Assembly: GCF_017115085.1 (NCBI RefSeq)
Contig: NZ_JABXKJ010000258.1
Coordinates: 1 to 50,677, forward strand
DNA length: 50,677 bases
Direction of reading: 5' to 3'
Source: Nostoc sp. NMS7
GTDB lineage: Bacteria; Cyanobacteriota; Cyanobacteriia; Cyanobacteriales; Nostocaceae
Under the pieces are notes generated by a model. That model was not told where the DNA came from. It did no database searches and saw nothing but the letters and a program-made list of their open reading frames with translations. The translations under genes were made by a program, and so were the position numbers. This document shows positions 18,402 through 27,479 of this stretch, one piece after another; positions within the stretch are counted from its first letter, which is position 1, and each line of letters begins with the position of its first letter.

Positions 18402-19280
18402 ATGCCACTACAAAAAATAAGTGAATTTGATACAGACTACCATAATACTATTGGTAAAGACATCAAAGAATTGGGTATCTATATTCAGGGAACCGATGAG
18501 AAGATTGGCACAATAATTGATGCTGTCTTAGACGAACAAGGAGCATTCCGCTATTTAATTGTTGACATAGGCGTTTGGGTTTTTGGCAAGAAAGTATTAC
18601 TACCAATAGGTAAATCGCGTATTGACTCTACAGCAGATCGTGTATACGTTGTTGGTCTGACAAGAGAGCAAGCGGAAAAATTGCCTGAATATCATGAGCA
18701 TACAGCACTTGACTACGACTATGAAGAACAGGTGCGCGGCGGATATCGCACACCATCTGTACCTCTCGATGCAACATCTACGGCTGCGGTAGCATCGACA
18801 GTTGGGCGTACTAGTCCTAGTCTTGATCGCAACAACTACACCTACGCACAAGAGCCAGATTTATATGATGTCAGCGCTCACGGAGACCAAACCTTCAAAC
18901 TTTATGAAGAAAGATTAGTTGCTAATAAACAACGTCGCAAAACTGGAGAAGTAGCGATTGGTAAGCATGTCGAAACCGATACTGTAAATGTTGCTGTATC
19001 GCTGGAAAAAGAGCGAGTCGTGATTGAGCGAGTTACCCCTAAAGATGCAGGCAAAGTTGTATCTGCTGAAACAGCTAACTTCCGCGAGGGTGAAGTAGCA
19101 CACCTGGAAATCTATGAAGAAGTTGCAGATGTTCAGAAAGAAGCTTTCTTGCGAGAAGAAGTCAGAGTGCAAAAAGTTGTAGACAAAGAAACTGTTGAGG
19201 TTCAAGAAACCATTCGACGCGAAGAGTTAGAGGTTGAGACTGATGGAACTTTAAAAGTAAATAAAACTGACCGAGTTTAA
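18402..19280 (+). CDS. PRC-barrel and DUF2382 (YsnF/AvaK) stress protein
   Basis: The 292-residue protein has an N-terminal PRC-barrel (residues about 10-90; GTIIDAVLDEQGAFRYLIVDIGVWVFGKKVLLPIG) and a C-terminal DUF2382 domain (residues about 165-285), recognised from LYEERLVANKQRRKTGEVAIGKHVET and repeated charged EEVRVQKVVDKETVEV segments. The same architecture is found in AvaK, the akinete marker of Anabaena variabilis, and in general-stress proteins, so a role in desiccation, salt or dormancy responses is plausible. No signal peptide is seen. It is a single gene, with a hairpin terminator at 19331-19370, and it lies between two identical 44-base repeats. Confidence 0.85.
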   Translation: MPLQKISEFDTDYHNTIGKDIKELGIYIQGTDEKIGTIIDAVLDEQGAFRYLIVDIGVWVFGKKVLLPIGKSRIDSTADRVYVVGLTREQAEKLPEYHEHTALDYDYEEQVRGGYRTPSVPLDATSTAAVASTVGRTSPSLDRNNYTYAQEPDLYDVSAHGDQTFKLYEERLVANKQRRKTGEVAIGKHVETDTVNVAVSLEKERVVIERVTPKDAGKVVSAETANFREGEVAHLEIYEEVADVQKEAFLREEVRVQKVVDKETVEVQETIRREELEVETDGTLKVNKTDRV

Positions 19281-19330
19281 CTTGACCGAAGAGGCTAAAG
19301 AGCAGGGGAGAATTTATTTTCAAAATGTTT

Positions 19331-19370
19331 GACGATCCGCAAGCTTGATTTCAAGCTTTGCGCGATCGTC
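19331..19370 (+). terminator. Hairpin terminator after the PRC-barrel gene
   Basis: The sequence GACGATCCGCAAGCTTGA pairs with TCAAGCTTTGCGCGATCGTC, with small bulges and a short loop. It is followed by the T-rich tract TTTCTTCTTT. The position, 50 bases past the stop codon, fits a transcription terminator. Confidence 0.75.
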
Positions 19371-19416
19371 TTTCTTCTTTAGACCGTGATATAGTTGCTG
19401 TTTTGAAAGCAAGTGA

Positions 19417-19460
19417 CTGAAGTAGCGATCGCCACGGTTTTCTAAGCTAGAATACCAAAG
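19417..19460. repeat. Second copy of the 44-bp direct repeat
   Basis: Identical over 44 bases to 17965-18008 (starts CTGAAGTAGCGATCGCCACG, ends AATACCAAAG). Together the copies bracket the PRC-barrel gene, with a start-to-start distance of 1452 bases. Confidence 0.9.
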
Positions 19461-19510
19461 TTGTATTTAGATACATCTGACAAGTCAATTGCCAAAGAGC
19501 CGTTATTTCT

Positions 19511-19915
19511 ATGACTTACTACGTAATCTACGACGGGAATTGTAATCTCTGCGTTAGCCTAGTGCAATTGCTAGAAACCTTAGACCAGGGAAAGTTATTT
19601 CGCTATGCACCCATGCAAGATGAGCAGACACTTTTACAGTGGGGAATTACAGCCCAAGATTGCGAACAGGGGGTGATTTTAATTGATGGTAATCAACCTC
19701 AAAGACGTTGGCAAGGTAGCAATGCAGTAGAAGAGATTGGGCGGTTATTGCCAGCCGGAAGTATATTTGTAGACGCTTATCGAGCCTTACCGGGGATGAA
19801 GTGGGCAGGCGATCGCTTTTACGAACAAATCCGCGATCATCGTTACACCATATTTGGTAAACGTTCTAGTACCTATCAATCCTCGTATTGCGCGGATGGT
19901 AGCTGCAAGCCGTAG
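19511..19915 (+). CDS. DCC-family thiol-disulfide oxidoreductase (DUF393)
   Basis: The 134-residue protein starts with the family signature YDGNCNLC, giving the D-x2-C-x2-C motif (Asp7, Cys10, Cys13), and continues with FRYAPMQDEQ, GVILIDGNQPQRRWQGSNAV and LPGMKWAGDRFYEQIRDHRYTIFG, all usual for DUF393. The predicted fold is thioredoxin-like with a redox CxxC pair. Two more cysteines lie close to the end (SYCADGSCKP). The biological partner is unknown. It begins shortly after the second 44-base repeat and has no obvious operon partner, since a repeat-rich 300-base gap follows before treZ. Confidence 0.88.
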   Translation: MTYYVIYDGNCNLCVSLVQLLETLDQGKLFRYAPMQDEQTLLQWGITAQDCEQGVILIDGNQPQRRWQGSNAVEEIGRLLPAGSIFVDAYRALPGMKWAGDRFYEQIRDHRYTIFGKRSSTYQSSYCADGSCKP

Positions 19916-20213
19916 GCTAGCTTTAAAATCTCGTTTCCAGCCAGAGACGCTGGAAATGCTCCTCATCTGGTTCTGGCGTAAATTTGGAAGGCGGAGCCTT
20001 AGAGAGGGCATTCCCAGTCGGAGACTGGGAACGAGGGACACCACTTACAACTAAATTGGTCATTAGACAGAGTTTGTTTGACGCGAAAATCCGCCTCCAG
20101 GTGCTAGTAAAAAGTCTGGTAGACCGACCATTATGCTATCTGGCGTGTTTGTAAACATTCTGCAATCAATGACATTTGCGATCGCGCCACAATTCGGCAC
20201 AACATAAAATCTG
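19916..20213. repeat. Two inverted hairpin repeats upstream of treZ
   Basis: TTTCCAGC pairs with GCTGGAAA at 19934-19956, and TTCCCAGTC pairs with GACTGGGAA at 20011-20031. The two hairpins with their CTCGTTTCC / GGGAACGAG flanks are copies of one element in opposite orientations. The rest, to 20213, is ordinary upstream DNA of treZ with one near-HIP1 site; no gene is seen. Confidence 0.7.
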
Positions 20214-20228
20214 ATGGGAGGATACTGC

Positions 20229-22076
20229 GTGAGAATTGGTGCTAACTACTTGGGTAACGGAGAGTGTGAATTTACAGTTTGGTCTCCGCTATTAGATAGC
20301 GTTACGGTACAAATTTTGACCCCAGAGCAGCAGCTAATTCCGCTCAAGCCTACGTCTGAGGGATACTGGCAGACGAAAGTCAACGATGTGTATCCAGATA
20401 CGCTTTATCGCTATGTCTTGAATGGTCAAGATACCTTTGCTGATCCGGCGTCGCAGTATCAACCGGAAGGCGTGCATGGGCCATCTCAAATTATCGATCA
20501 CCAGTTTGAATGGACTGATCAAGCATGGGCTGGCATTCCTGTGGAGTCGATGATTTTTTACGAACTCCACGTTGGCACATTCACACCGGAAGGAACTTTC
20601 ACGGCGATCATTTCCCGCTTACCGGAACTAAGGGAACTGGGAATTAACGCCATTGAAATCATGCCCATCTCGCAGTTTCCCGGAGACACGCATATTGAGG
20701 CAACTCTTGCATATCGCAACTGGGGTTATGACGGCGTTTATCCCTTTGCTGTCCAAAATTCCTACGGTAGCCCAGCCGAACTTAAGCAACTGGTAAATGC
20801 TTGCCATCAACATAATATCGCCGTAGTCCTGGATGTGGTGTATAACCACTTTGGGCCAGAAGGCAACTATATGAGTCAGTTCGCGCCCTACTTTACTAAA
20901 ACCTATAAAACGCCGTGGGGCGAAGCGCTGAATTTTGACGACGCCCATAGTCAGGGTGTGCGAAATTATTTTATCCAAAATGCGCTCTATTGGTTGGGCG
21001 AGTTCCACATTGATGCATTGCGGCTGGATGCGATTCAGGCAATTTACGACTTGGGAGCCAAGCATTTTTTGTGGGAACTCTCGGAAGCCGTTCATCATTT
21101 TTCACAACAAGGGCAAAAATGGAAACGCCATTTAATTGCTGAAAGTGACTTGAATAATCCCCAAATAATTCGCCCGGCGCAATTGGGTGGATATGGAATT
21201 GATGCTCAATGGAGTGATGATTTTCATCATGCATTGCACACATTGTTGACAGGCGATCGCCAAGGATATTATCACGATTTTGGGCAGTTGGCTGATTTGG
21301 CGAAAGCTTATAATGATACTTTTATCTACGATTGGAAGTACTCACCCGATCGCAAGCGTTTTCATGGGGTATCTTGCCGCGATCGCCCTTTATCACAGTT
21401 TACAGTCTGCATTCAGAATCACGATCAAATCGGCAATCAAATGAAAGGGGAACGCCTCAGCCAGAGGATTTCTTTTGAGGGATTAAAGTTAGCCGCCGGC
21501 GCTGTGTTGCTCTCGCCCTACTTACCCCTGTTATTCATGGGAGAAGAATACGGCGAAACTGCACCCTTCATTTACTTTGTCAGTCACTCCGATCCCGATT
21601 TAATTCAAGCAGTTCGAGCCGGACGCAAACAAGAGTTTGAAGCGTTTCACTATGCAGATGATCCCCCAGATCCCGAATCGGCAGAAACTTTTCTGCGTTC
21701 TAAACTTAATTGGGAATTACGCAATAATGGTAAGCACAAAGTTCTCTGGGATTGGTATCGCCAGTTAATTAATTTACGTAAAACGCATCCAGCACTTCTC
21801 AACCAAGACCGCAATTTTATCCAAGCGACTAGCGATGAAGACAAGGAGTTAGTAATCGTGCGTCGTTGGTGCGAATCAAGTGAACTAATATTTGTGATGA
21901 ATTTCAATTCCTCTCCAGTCACAGTCAGTCTACCAATTGGGCATAATTCTCACAAACTATTAGACTCAGCAGATACCTCATGGTCTGGGACTGGTTCCCA
22001 AGCCCCTGAACATCTGTCTGTGGGGCAACAATTGACAGTAAAAGCTACTAGTATCGTCCTGTATGAACGGGAATGA
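20229..22076 (+). CDS. treZ: Malto-oligosyltrehalose trehalohydrolase
   Basis: The enzyme (615 residues from this start) releases trehalose from the reducing end of maltooligosyltrehalose made by TreY. It is a GH13 family protein with an N-terminal CBM48-like beta domain (GECEFTVWSPLLDSV), then the alpha-amylase barrel: DVVYNHFGPEGN (region I), the nucleophile in IDALRLDAIQAI (region II), the acid in LIAESDLNNP (region III) and IQNHDQIGNQ (region IV). An ATG at 20214 is in frame, but GGGAGGA at 20217-20223 lies six bases before the GTG at 20229, so I choose the GTG. It is the first gene of a treZ-treY-treH cluster. Confidence 0.93.
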   Translation: MRIGANYLGNGECEFTVWSPLLDSVTVQILTPEQQLIPLKPTSEGYWQTKVNDVYPDTLYRYVLNGQDTFADPASQYQPEGVHGPSQIIDHQFEWTDQAWAGIPVESMIFYELHVGTFTPEGTFTAIISRLPELRELGINAIEIMPISQFPGDTHIEATLAYRNWGYDGVYPFAVQNSYGSPAELKQLVNACHQHNIAVVLDVVYNHFGPEGNYMSQFAPYFTKTYKTPWGEALNFDDAHSQGVRNYFIQNALYWLGEFHIDALRLDAIQAIYDLGAKHFLWELSEAVHHFSQQGQKWKRHLIAESDLNNPQIIRPAQLGGYGIDAQWSDDFHHALHTLLTGDRQGYYHDFGQLADLAKAYNDTFIYDWKYSPDRKRFHGVSCRDRPLSQFTVCIQNHDQIGNQMKGERLSQRISFEGLKLAAGAVLLSPYLPLLFMGEEYGETAPFIYFVSHSDPDLIQAVRAGRKQEFEAFHYADDPPDPESAETFLRSKLNWELRNNGKHKVLWDWYRQLINLRKTHPALLNQDRNFIQATSDEDKELVIVRRWCESSELIFVMNFNSSPVTVSLPIGHNSHKLLDSADTSWSGTGSQAPEHLSVGQQLTVKATSIVLYERE

Positions 22077-22086
22077 GCGACTGGTG

Positions 22087-22284
22087 AGTGGGGAGTAGGC
22101 TTGCCGTGATGCGTAGCCGAAAACGGGAGTGGGGGAGTTAAAGTTTTAAGCTCAAAGCTTCAACGTTCATGCTCAGAGGTTCAACTTTCAAGCTCAAAAC
22201 CTCAAACTCCCTCATCCCCCTCATCCCCCTCATCCTCCTCATCCCCCTCATCCCCCTCATCCTCCTCACTCCCGACTAAAAACT
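22087..22284. repeat. treZ-treY spacer with CTCATCCCC tandem repeats
   Basis: Positions 22098-22123 hold a module (AGGCTTGCCGTGATGCGTAG) that is the reverse complement of the paired module at 29341-29399. A polypurine/polypyrimidine tract follows: six 9-base units at 22211-22264 in the order CCCC, CCCC, CCTC twice, which gives a 27-base higher-order period. It lies directly before the treY start codon. Confidence 0.85.
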
Positions 22285-25083
22285 ATGCGAATTCCCACCG
22301 CAACTTATCGAATTCAGTTTACACCTGAGTTTGGCTTTGACAACGCTAGAGCGATCGCAACTTATCTGGCAGATTTGGGTATTTCCGATTTGTATGCTTC
22401 CCCGATTTTCAAAGCGCGAACCGGGAGTACGCACGGCTACGATATAGTAGATGCCACTCAACTAAACCCAGAACTGGGAACTAATGAATCCTTTGATGCA
22501 TTAGTTGATAAAGTTCAATCCCTTGGTATGGGCTGGTTACAAGATATTGTCCCCAACCATATGTCCTATACCAGCGAAAACCCTTACTTAATGGACGTAT
22601 TGGAACACGGGCCAGATTCCAGTTATACCGACTACTTCGACCTTTCTTGGAATGCTCCCTTTGGCGATCGCCAAGAGCGAATTCTAGCACCGCTACTAGG
22701 AGACTTCTACGGCGTATCCTTGGAAAACGGACACATTCAACTACAATATGAAGAAAACGGTTTAACTGTAAACTATTACAGCTTGAAACTGCCACTGCGG
22801 TTAGAGTCTTACACAAAAGTTATCATTCATAATTTGGGTAAACTCACGCGCACACTGGGACGCAATCACCCCGATTTTATTAAACTATTGGGGATTCTCT
22901 ACATTCTCAAAAATGTGCCTTCAGAAGTGGCGGGAAAACAGCGACAAGACCAAATCGCATTTATTAAAGGATTGGTTTGGGAAATCTACACCACAAATGA
23001 TGCCATCCGCGAGTTCATTGACGAAAATATCAAAACTTTCAATGGAGAAGCGGGTGATTCCGAAAGCTTTAACCTCCTAGATGATTTACTGAATGACCAG
23101 TTTTATCGTCTCGCCTTCTGGAAAGTTGGGGCGGAGGAAATGAACTACCGCCGTTTCTTTACAGTCAATGAACTGATTTCAGTGAAAGTTGAAGAACTGC
23201 GGGTTTTTAATAACACCCACAGCTTTATTCAGAAGTTAGTAGAGGAGGGCAAATTTACAGGTTTACGGATTGATCATATTGATGGACTTTATAACCCAAT
23301 CCAGTATCTCGAAAGGCTGCGAGAAAAAACGGGTGATGTTTATATCACTGTGGAAAAGATTTTAGAACTCACAGAAGACCTGCCGGAGAATTGGGACATT
23401 GAAGGAACATCAGGATATGACTTTTTAAACTATGTAAATGGGGTATTTTGTCAAACAGAAAATCAATCACAGTTCGATAAAATCTACCATAAGTTTATCG
23501 GTTCCAGAGTAGATTATTCCACCATTGTCAAGGAGAAAAAGCACCTGATTTTGGAAAAGAATTTAGCAGGTGATATTGACAATCTGGCACTTTTGTTAAA
23601 GAACGTTTCCAGCAAATATCGCTATGGGAATGATTTTACACTGAATGGATTAAAAAGAGCGATCGCCGAAGTTTTGACACTGTTCCCGATTTACCGTACA
23701 TATATTACGCCCGATGGAATTGGAGAAAGCGATCGCGCTACCATTCAAGAAGTAATTCGCCAAGCCAAAGAACAAACGCCCCTGTTGCACCATGAACTGA
23801 CCTTTATTGAAAAGTTAATGCTGCTAGAGTTTGATAATTCTCTGACTCAAACAGAACGCGAGCAGTGGATATATTTTGTCTTGCGAATGCAACAATACAC
23901 TGGTCCGCTAATGGCCAAAGGCGTAGAAGACACGACATTATATGTTTATAATCGGTTGCTGTCGTTGAATGAAGTTGGAGGAAATCCCGGTCATTTTGGG
24001 ATATCAGTAACCAAATTTCATGCCTTTAACCAACAGCACCAGATAACTTGGCCTCACACAATGAACACCACAGCCACCCACGACACCAAACGCGGCGAAG
24101 ATGTCCGTGCGAGGTTGAATGTCCTCTCAGAAATCCCAGAGGAGTGGGAACAGCAGGTAAATACTTGGAGCGCCATGAATCGGGGAAATCGTAGCCATCG
24201 CCAGGGGTTTGCTATGCCCGATCGCAACGATGAGTATTTTATCTATCAAACACTGGTAGGGGCGTTTCCTTTTGCCGAAGCAGAACATACATCCTTCGTG
24301 GAACGGGTAAAAGACTATATAATTAAAGCAATTCGAGAAGCGAAAGTTCATACAGCATGGTTGCGACCTGATAGCGAGTACGAACAAGCTTGTACTTCCT
24401 TTATTGAGAAAGTACTTGATCCTGCCATCTCCGGGGAATTTCTAGAAGTTTTTCGTCCCTTTCAACAGCGAATTGCAGACTATGGGATATTCAATTCCCT
24501 TTCCCAAACTCTACTAAAGATTACCGCACCTGGCGTACCCGACTTTTATCAAGGAACAGAACTTTGGGAACTAAGTTTAGTTGATCCAGATAATCGCCGT
24601 CCGGTAGATTTTGAACAGAGACGTACTTACCTAAGCGCCATCCGCGAACAGGTAAAAACAGATATTCTCGGACTAATTGAGGAGTTACTCAACCACAAAA
24701 CAGACGGCAGAATCAAACTATTTTTAACAGCTCAACTACTCCAAGCCAGAGCAAACTACGTCTCATTATTCCAAGACGGCGACTATTTACCGTTAAAAGT
24801 TGAGGGAACCTACGCCAATCAGATTATCGCCTTTGCGCGGCGTGAAGGAAATCAAACAGCGATCGCGATCGCACCTCGCTTTTTAACCAGCCTCATCCAG
24901 CCTGGACAGAATCCCATAGGCGAGTTAATTTGGCAAGATACACATTTGCAATTACCCCCAGGAACATCCCTCACCTGGAAAAACGTCCTAACTCAGCAAC
25001 CCTTACAGACTACAGAAACATTATCTATCGCAACCGCCCTCGCCGATTTTCCAGTCGCCCTATTAATTAGTAGTGCCGATTGA
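22285..25083 (+). CDS. treY: Malto-oligosyltrehalose synthase
   Basis: The 932-residue enzyme converts the terminal alpha-1,4 bond of a maltooligosaccharide to the alpha,alpha-1,1 bond of maltooligosyltrehalose; TreZ then cuts off trehalose. It is a GH13 protein with typical TreY segments: IPTATYRIQFTPEFGFDNAR at the start, STHGYDIVDATQLNPELG, DIVPNHMSY (region I), GLRIDHIDGLYNP (catalytic Asp region), VEKIL (acid Glu region) and TATHDTKRGEDVRARL near residue 600. The length is within the family range. No good ribosome binding site precedes the ATG because the upstream DNA is a CTCATCCCC repeat, which may lower its translation relative to treZ. Confidence 0.95.
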   Translation: MRIPTATYRIQFTPEFGFDNARAIATYLADLGISDLYASPIFKARTGSTHGYDIVDATQLNPELGTNESFDALVDKVQSLGMGWLQDIVPNHMSYTSENPYLMDVLEHGPDSSYTDYFDLSWNAPFGDRQERILAPLLGDFYGVSLENGHIQLQYEENGLTVNYYSLKLPLRLESYTKVIIHNLGKLTRTLGRNHPDFIKLLGILYILKNVPSEVAGKQRQDQIAFIKGLVWEIYTTNDAIREFIDENIKTFNGEAGDSESFNLLDDLLNDQFYRLAFWKVGAEEMNYRRFFTVNELISVKVEELRVFNNTHSFIQKLVEEGKFTGLRIDHIDGLYNPIQYLERLREKTGDVYITVEKILELTEDLPENWDIEGTSGYDFLNYVNGVFCQTENQSQFDKIYHKFIGSRVDYSTIVKEKKHLILEKNLAGDIDNLALLLKNVSSKYRYGNDFTLNGLKRAIAEVLTLFPIYRTYITPDGIGESDRATIQEVIRQAKEQTPLLHHELTFIEKLMLLEFDNSLTQTEREQWIYFVLRMQQYTGPLMAKGVEDTTLYVYNRLLSLNEVGGNPGHFGISVTKFHAFNQQHQITWPHTMNTTATHDTKRGEDVRARLNVLSEIPEEWEQQVNTWSAMNRGNRSHRQGFAMPDRNDEYFIYQTLVGAFPFAEAEHTSFVERVKDYIIKAIREAKVHTAWLRPDSEYEQACTSFIEKVLDPAISGEFLEVFRPFQQRIADYGIFNSLSQTLLKITAPGVPDFYQGTELWELSLVDPDNRRPVDFEQRRTYLSAIREQVKTDILGLIEELLNHKTDGRIKLFLTAQLLQARANYVSLFQDGDYLPLKVEGTYANQIIAFARREGNQTAIAIAPRFLTSLIQPGQNPIGELIWQDTHLQLPPGTSLTWKNVLTQQPLQTTETLSIATALADFPVALLISSAD

Positions 25084-25099
25084 CATCCTCCCCACCCAG

Positions 25100-25165
25100 A
25101 GGCGCACAGAAAACCGCATAAAACCTCTGCGTTCCTCTGCGGTTTCCTCTGCGTTCCTTTGCGTT
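25100..25165. repeat. CCTCTGCG-type interspersed repeat between treY and treH
   Basis: CCTCTGCGTTCCTCTGCGGT words repeated in the 99-base treY-treH spacer. They provide a spurious in-frame TTG at 25159 upstream of the real treH ATG. Confidence 0.7.
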
Positions 25166-25182
25166 CAAAAAAAATTGAAAAT

Positions 25183-26700
25183 ATGACCACTCCACCAACA
25201 TTCACCACAGCACAAATTGACACCGTGCGATCGCACATTAAAAAAACGTGGAAAACCCTAACGCGATCGCACGAACACCTATTACAATCAGCCAAAGATA
25301 CCAAACTAGACCACGAAACCGAGACTCCTTGGCTCGTCTACATTTCACCCCAAGAAGATTGTCCCAACGTTCAGGCTATTTTAGAGCGATCGCTATCTCC
25401 CAAGGATATGCAAAGAATTGAAATTCGCACTTTACCCTCAGAAGTCGAAGCAATTAAAGAGCATGGATTATTATACCTACCAGGGCCTTATGTCGTACCC
25501 GGTGGGCGCTTCAACGAAATGTATGGCTGGGACAGCTACTTTATCTTACTGGGACTTTTGCGCGATCAAGAATGGGAGCTAGCGCAAAGCCAAGTAGACC
25601 AACTACTATACCAAGTGCAGCATTATGGCACCATCCTGAATTCCAACCGGACTTATATGCTGTCGCGATCGCAGCCGCCAGTCCTCAGCATGATGGTTTT
25701 GGCGTTATTCCAGCACACCCAAGATGAAGAGTGGTTGAAGTCAGCCTTACCGCTCCTAGAGCAATTTTACTATTATTGGGTAGTACCGCCCCATCTAAAT
25801 ACGGCAACAGGCTTATCTAGATTCTATGCCTTAGGGGAAGGAGCCGCGCCAGAAGTTTTGTTCTCCGAGCGGGATGAAGAGGGAAAAACCCACTATGATC
25901 GCGTCAAGGAATATTACCAAACCTTTGAAGTTGAAGATTATGATGTGAATCTTTACTACGACCGCGAAAATGACGAACTGACCAATCTATTCTACAAGGG
26001 CGATCGCACCATGCGCGAGTCCGGTTTTGATATCACCAACCGATTTGGCCCTTTTAGCGCTGATATCCTCCACTACGCTCCTGTGTGCCTCAACAGTTTG
26101 CTGTATCAGATGGAACAAGATTTGGGGCAAATTAACCAGATTTTGGGGAAAGAAGAATTGGAGCAACAATGGCGCGATCGTGCAGATATCCGCCGCGATC
26201 GCATCGATCAGTATCTCTGGGATGAAGAACAGGGAATATATCTCGACTATAATTTCCAGAGTGGAGAACGCCGTCATTACGAATTTGCTACCACATTTTA
26301 TCCTCTGTGGCTGGGAATTGCTTCTCCAGCCCAAGCCCAGCGTGTTGCGGAAAATCTCTCTTTATTTGAAGCCCCAGGCGGAATTTTTACCAGTACTCGT
26401 GTCACCGGAAACCAGTGGGATGCGCCCTTCGGTTGGGCACCACTGACGTTAATTGCCGTCTTGGGACTTCACCGCTATGGGTATCATCCAGAAGGCGATC
26501 GGATTGCGAATAAATTCCTAGCTATGGTAATTAAAGAATTCGGGCGTCACAACACCCTAGTTGAGAAATATGATGTTGAACGCTGTTCTGCCAACGTTTC
26601 CGACGAAATCTGCTTTGGATATAGTTCTAACGAAATTGGCTTCGGCTGGACAAATGGAGTTGTTCTGGAACTTTTAGCAGCCCGTGGGACAAAAGTTTAA
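25183..26700 (+). CDS. treH: Trehalase, GH37 family
   Basis: The 505-residue enzyme hydrolyses trehalose to two glucose molecules. Both GH37 signatures are present: PGGRFNEMYGWDSYF (about residues 108-122) and QWDAPFGWAP (about residues 408-417), together with RESGFDITNRF holding the general-acid Asp and GFGWTNGVVLELL at the end. I take the ATG at 25183 rather than an upstream TTG at 25159, because the latter lies in a repeat. No signal peptide is seen, so it acts in the cytoplasm on trehalose made by TreY and TreZ. In Anabaena the same three genes are adjacent and control trehalose level during dehydration. A strong terminator follows at once. Confidence 0.95.
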   Translation: MTTPPTFTTAQIDTVRSHIKKTWKTLTRSHEHLLQSAKDTKLDHETETPWLVYISPQEDCPNVQAILERSLSPKDMQRIEIRTLPSEVEAIKEHGLLYLPGPYVVPGGRFNEMYGWDSYFILLGLLRDQEWELAQSQVDQLLYQVQHYGTILNSNRTYMLSRSQPPVLSMMVLALFQHTQDEEWLKSALPLLEQFYYYWVVPPHLNTATGLSRFYALGEGAAPEVLFSERDEEGKTHYDRVKEYYQTFEVEDYDVNLYYDRENDELTNLFYKGDRTMRESGFDITNRFGPFSADILHYAPVCLNSLLYQMEQDLGQINQILGKEELEQQWRDRADIRRDRIDQYLWDEEQGIYLDYNFQSGERRHYEFATTFYPLWLGIASPAQAQRVAENLSLFEAPGGIFTSTRVTGNQWDAPFGWAPLTLIAVLGLHRYGYHPEGDRIANKFLAMVIKEFGRHNTLVEKYDVERCSANVSDEICFGYSSNEIGFGWTNGVVLELLAARGTKV

Positions 26701-26740
26701 ATAAAAAGGCGTGAGGAAAAAACTCACGCCTTTTTATTTA
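26699..26740 (+). terminator. Rho-independent terminator of treH
   Basis: AATAAAAAGGCGTGAG, beginning inside the treH stop codon, pairs with CTCACGCCTTTTTAT (26723-26737) across a seven-base loop, and a T-rich tract follows. It ends the trehalose cluster. Confidence 0.93.
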
Positions 26741-26815
26741 TTACACTTGACTCATAATTCATCCCGATAACGCCTTACCTGACTGGCTCGTACCAAATCA
26801 TCAGGAATAATCACA

Positions 26816-27436
26816 ATGGTTCAATCAGCCCCAAAAGTTCTCACCGTTGATGAATTTATTAGCTGCTACGGTGAGTGCGATCGCTACGAACTAATTGATG
26901 GTGAATTAATTGAAATGGAACCAACCGGACAACACGAGCAAGTCTCGGCATTTATTGGGCGAAAACTGAATGTAGAAATCGATCGTCAGGATCTAAGCTA
27001 CTTTATACCTCATCGCTGTCTAATCAAACTATTAGGAACACAAACAGCTTTTCGTCCCGATGCGATCGTGTTAGACCAAACTCAATTGATTAATGAACCA
27101 TTGTGGCAACAGCAACCTGTAATTACATCAGGAAACTCAATCAAACTGATTGCTGAAGTTGTCAGCACGAACTGGCAAAATGATTACGCCCGTAAGGTTG
27201 AAGATTATGCCCTCTTAGGAGTGACTGAATATTGGATTGTTGATTATCTCGGCATTGATGGTAGAGAATATATTGGCAAACCCAAACAGCCAACGGTGAC
27301 AATTTGTACCTTAATAGAGGATGAGTATCAAAAACACTTATTTCAAAACAACGATCAACTTATTTCTTCAATCTTTCCCAACTTGCAACTAACGGCACAA
27401 CAAATCTTTACGGCTGGGCGATCAGTCATTGAGTGA
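26816..27436 (+). CDS. Uma2-family putative endonuclease (DUF820)
   Basis: The 206-residue protein is a typical Uma2 member: YELIDGELIEMEPTGQHEQV at the start, FRPDAIVLD with the metal-binding Asp, then LIAEVVSTNWQNDYARKVEDYALLGVTEYWIVDY, which holds the conserved Glu and Lys of the PD-(D/E)XK-like core. Cyanobacteria carry dozens of these genes, many beside mobile elements, and their biological role is unknown. The ATG at 26816 follows the trehalase terminator by about 75 bases. No partner gene is evident; the next gene starts 43 bases later on the same strand but is unrelated in family. Confidence 0.9.
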   Translation: MVQSAPKVLTVDEFISCYGECDRYELIDGELIEMEPTGQHEQVSAFIGRKLNVEIDRQDLSYFIPHRCLIKLLGTQTAFRPDAIVLDQTQLINEPLWQQQPVITSGNSIKLIAEVVSTNWQNDYARKVEDYALLGVTEYWIVDYLGIDGREYIGKPKQPTVTICTLIEDEYQKHLFQNNDQLISSIFPNLQLTAQQIFTAGRSVIE

Positions 27437-27479
27437 AATAGTATAAGATGCGGTCAGATTTTATAATCTAGCGATACGG

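Noticed and set aside
20628..21098. 156-codon minus-strand frame in treZ
   Set aside because: Antisense to the GH13 catalytic core; no independent evidence.
25159..25182. TTG start for treH
   Set aside because: It lies in the CCTCTGCG repeat; the ATG at 25183 gives the normal N-terminus.
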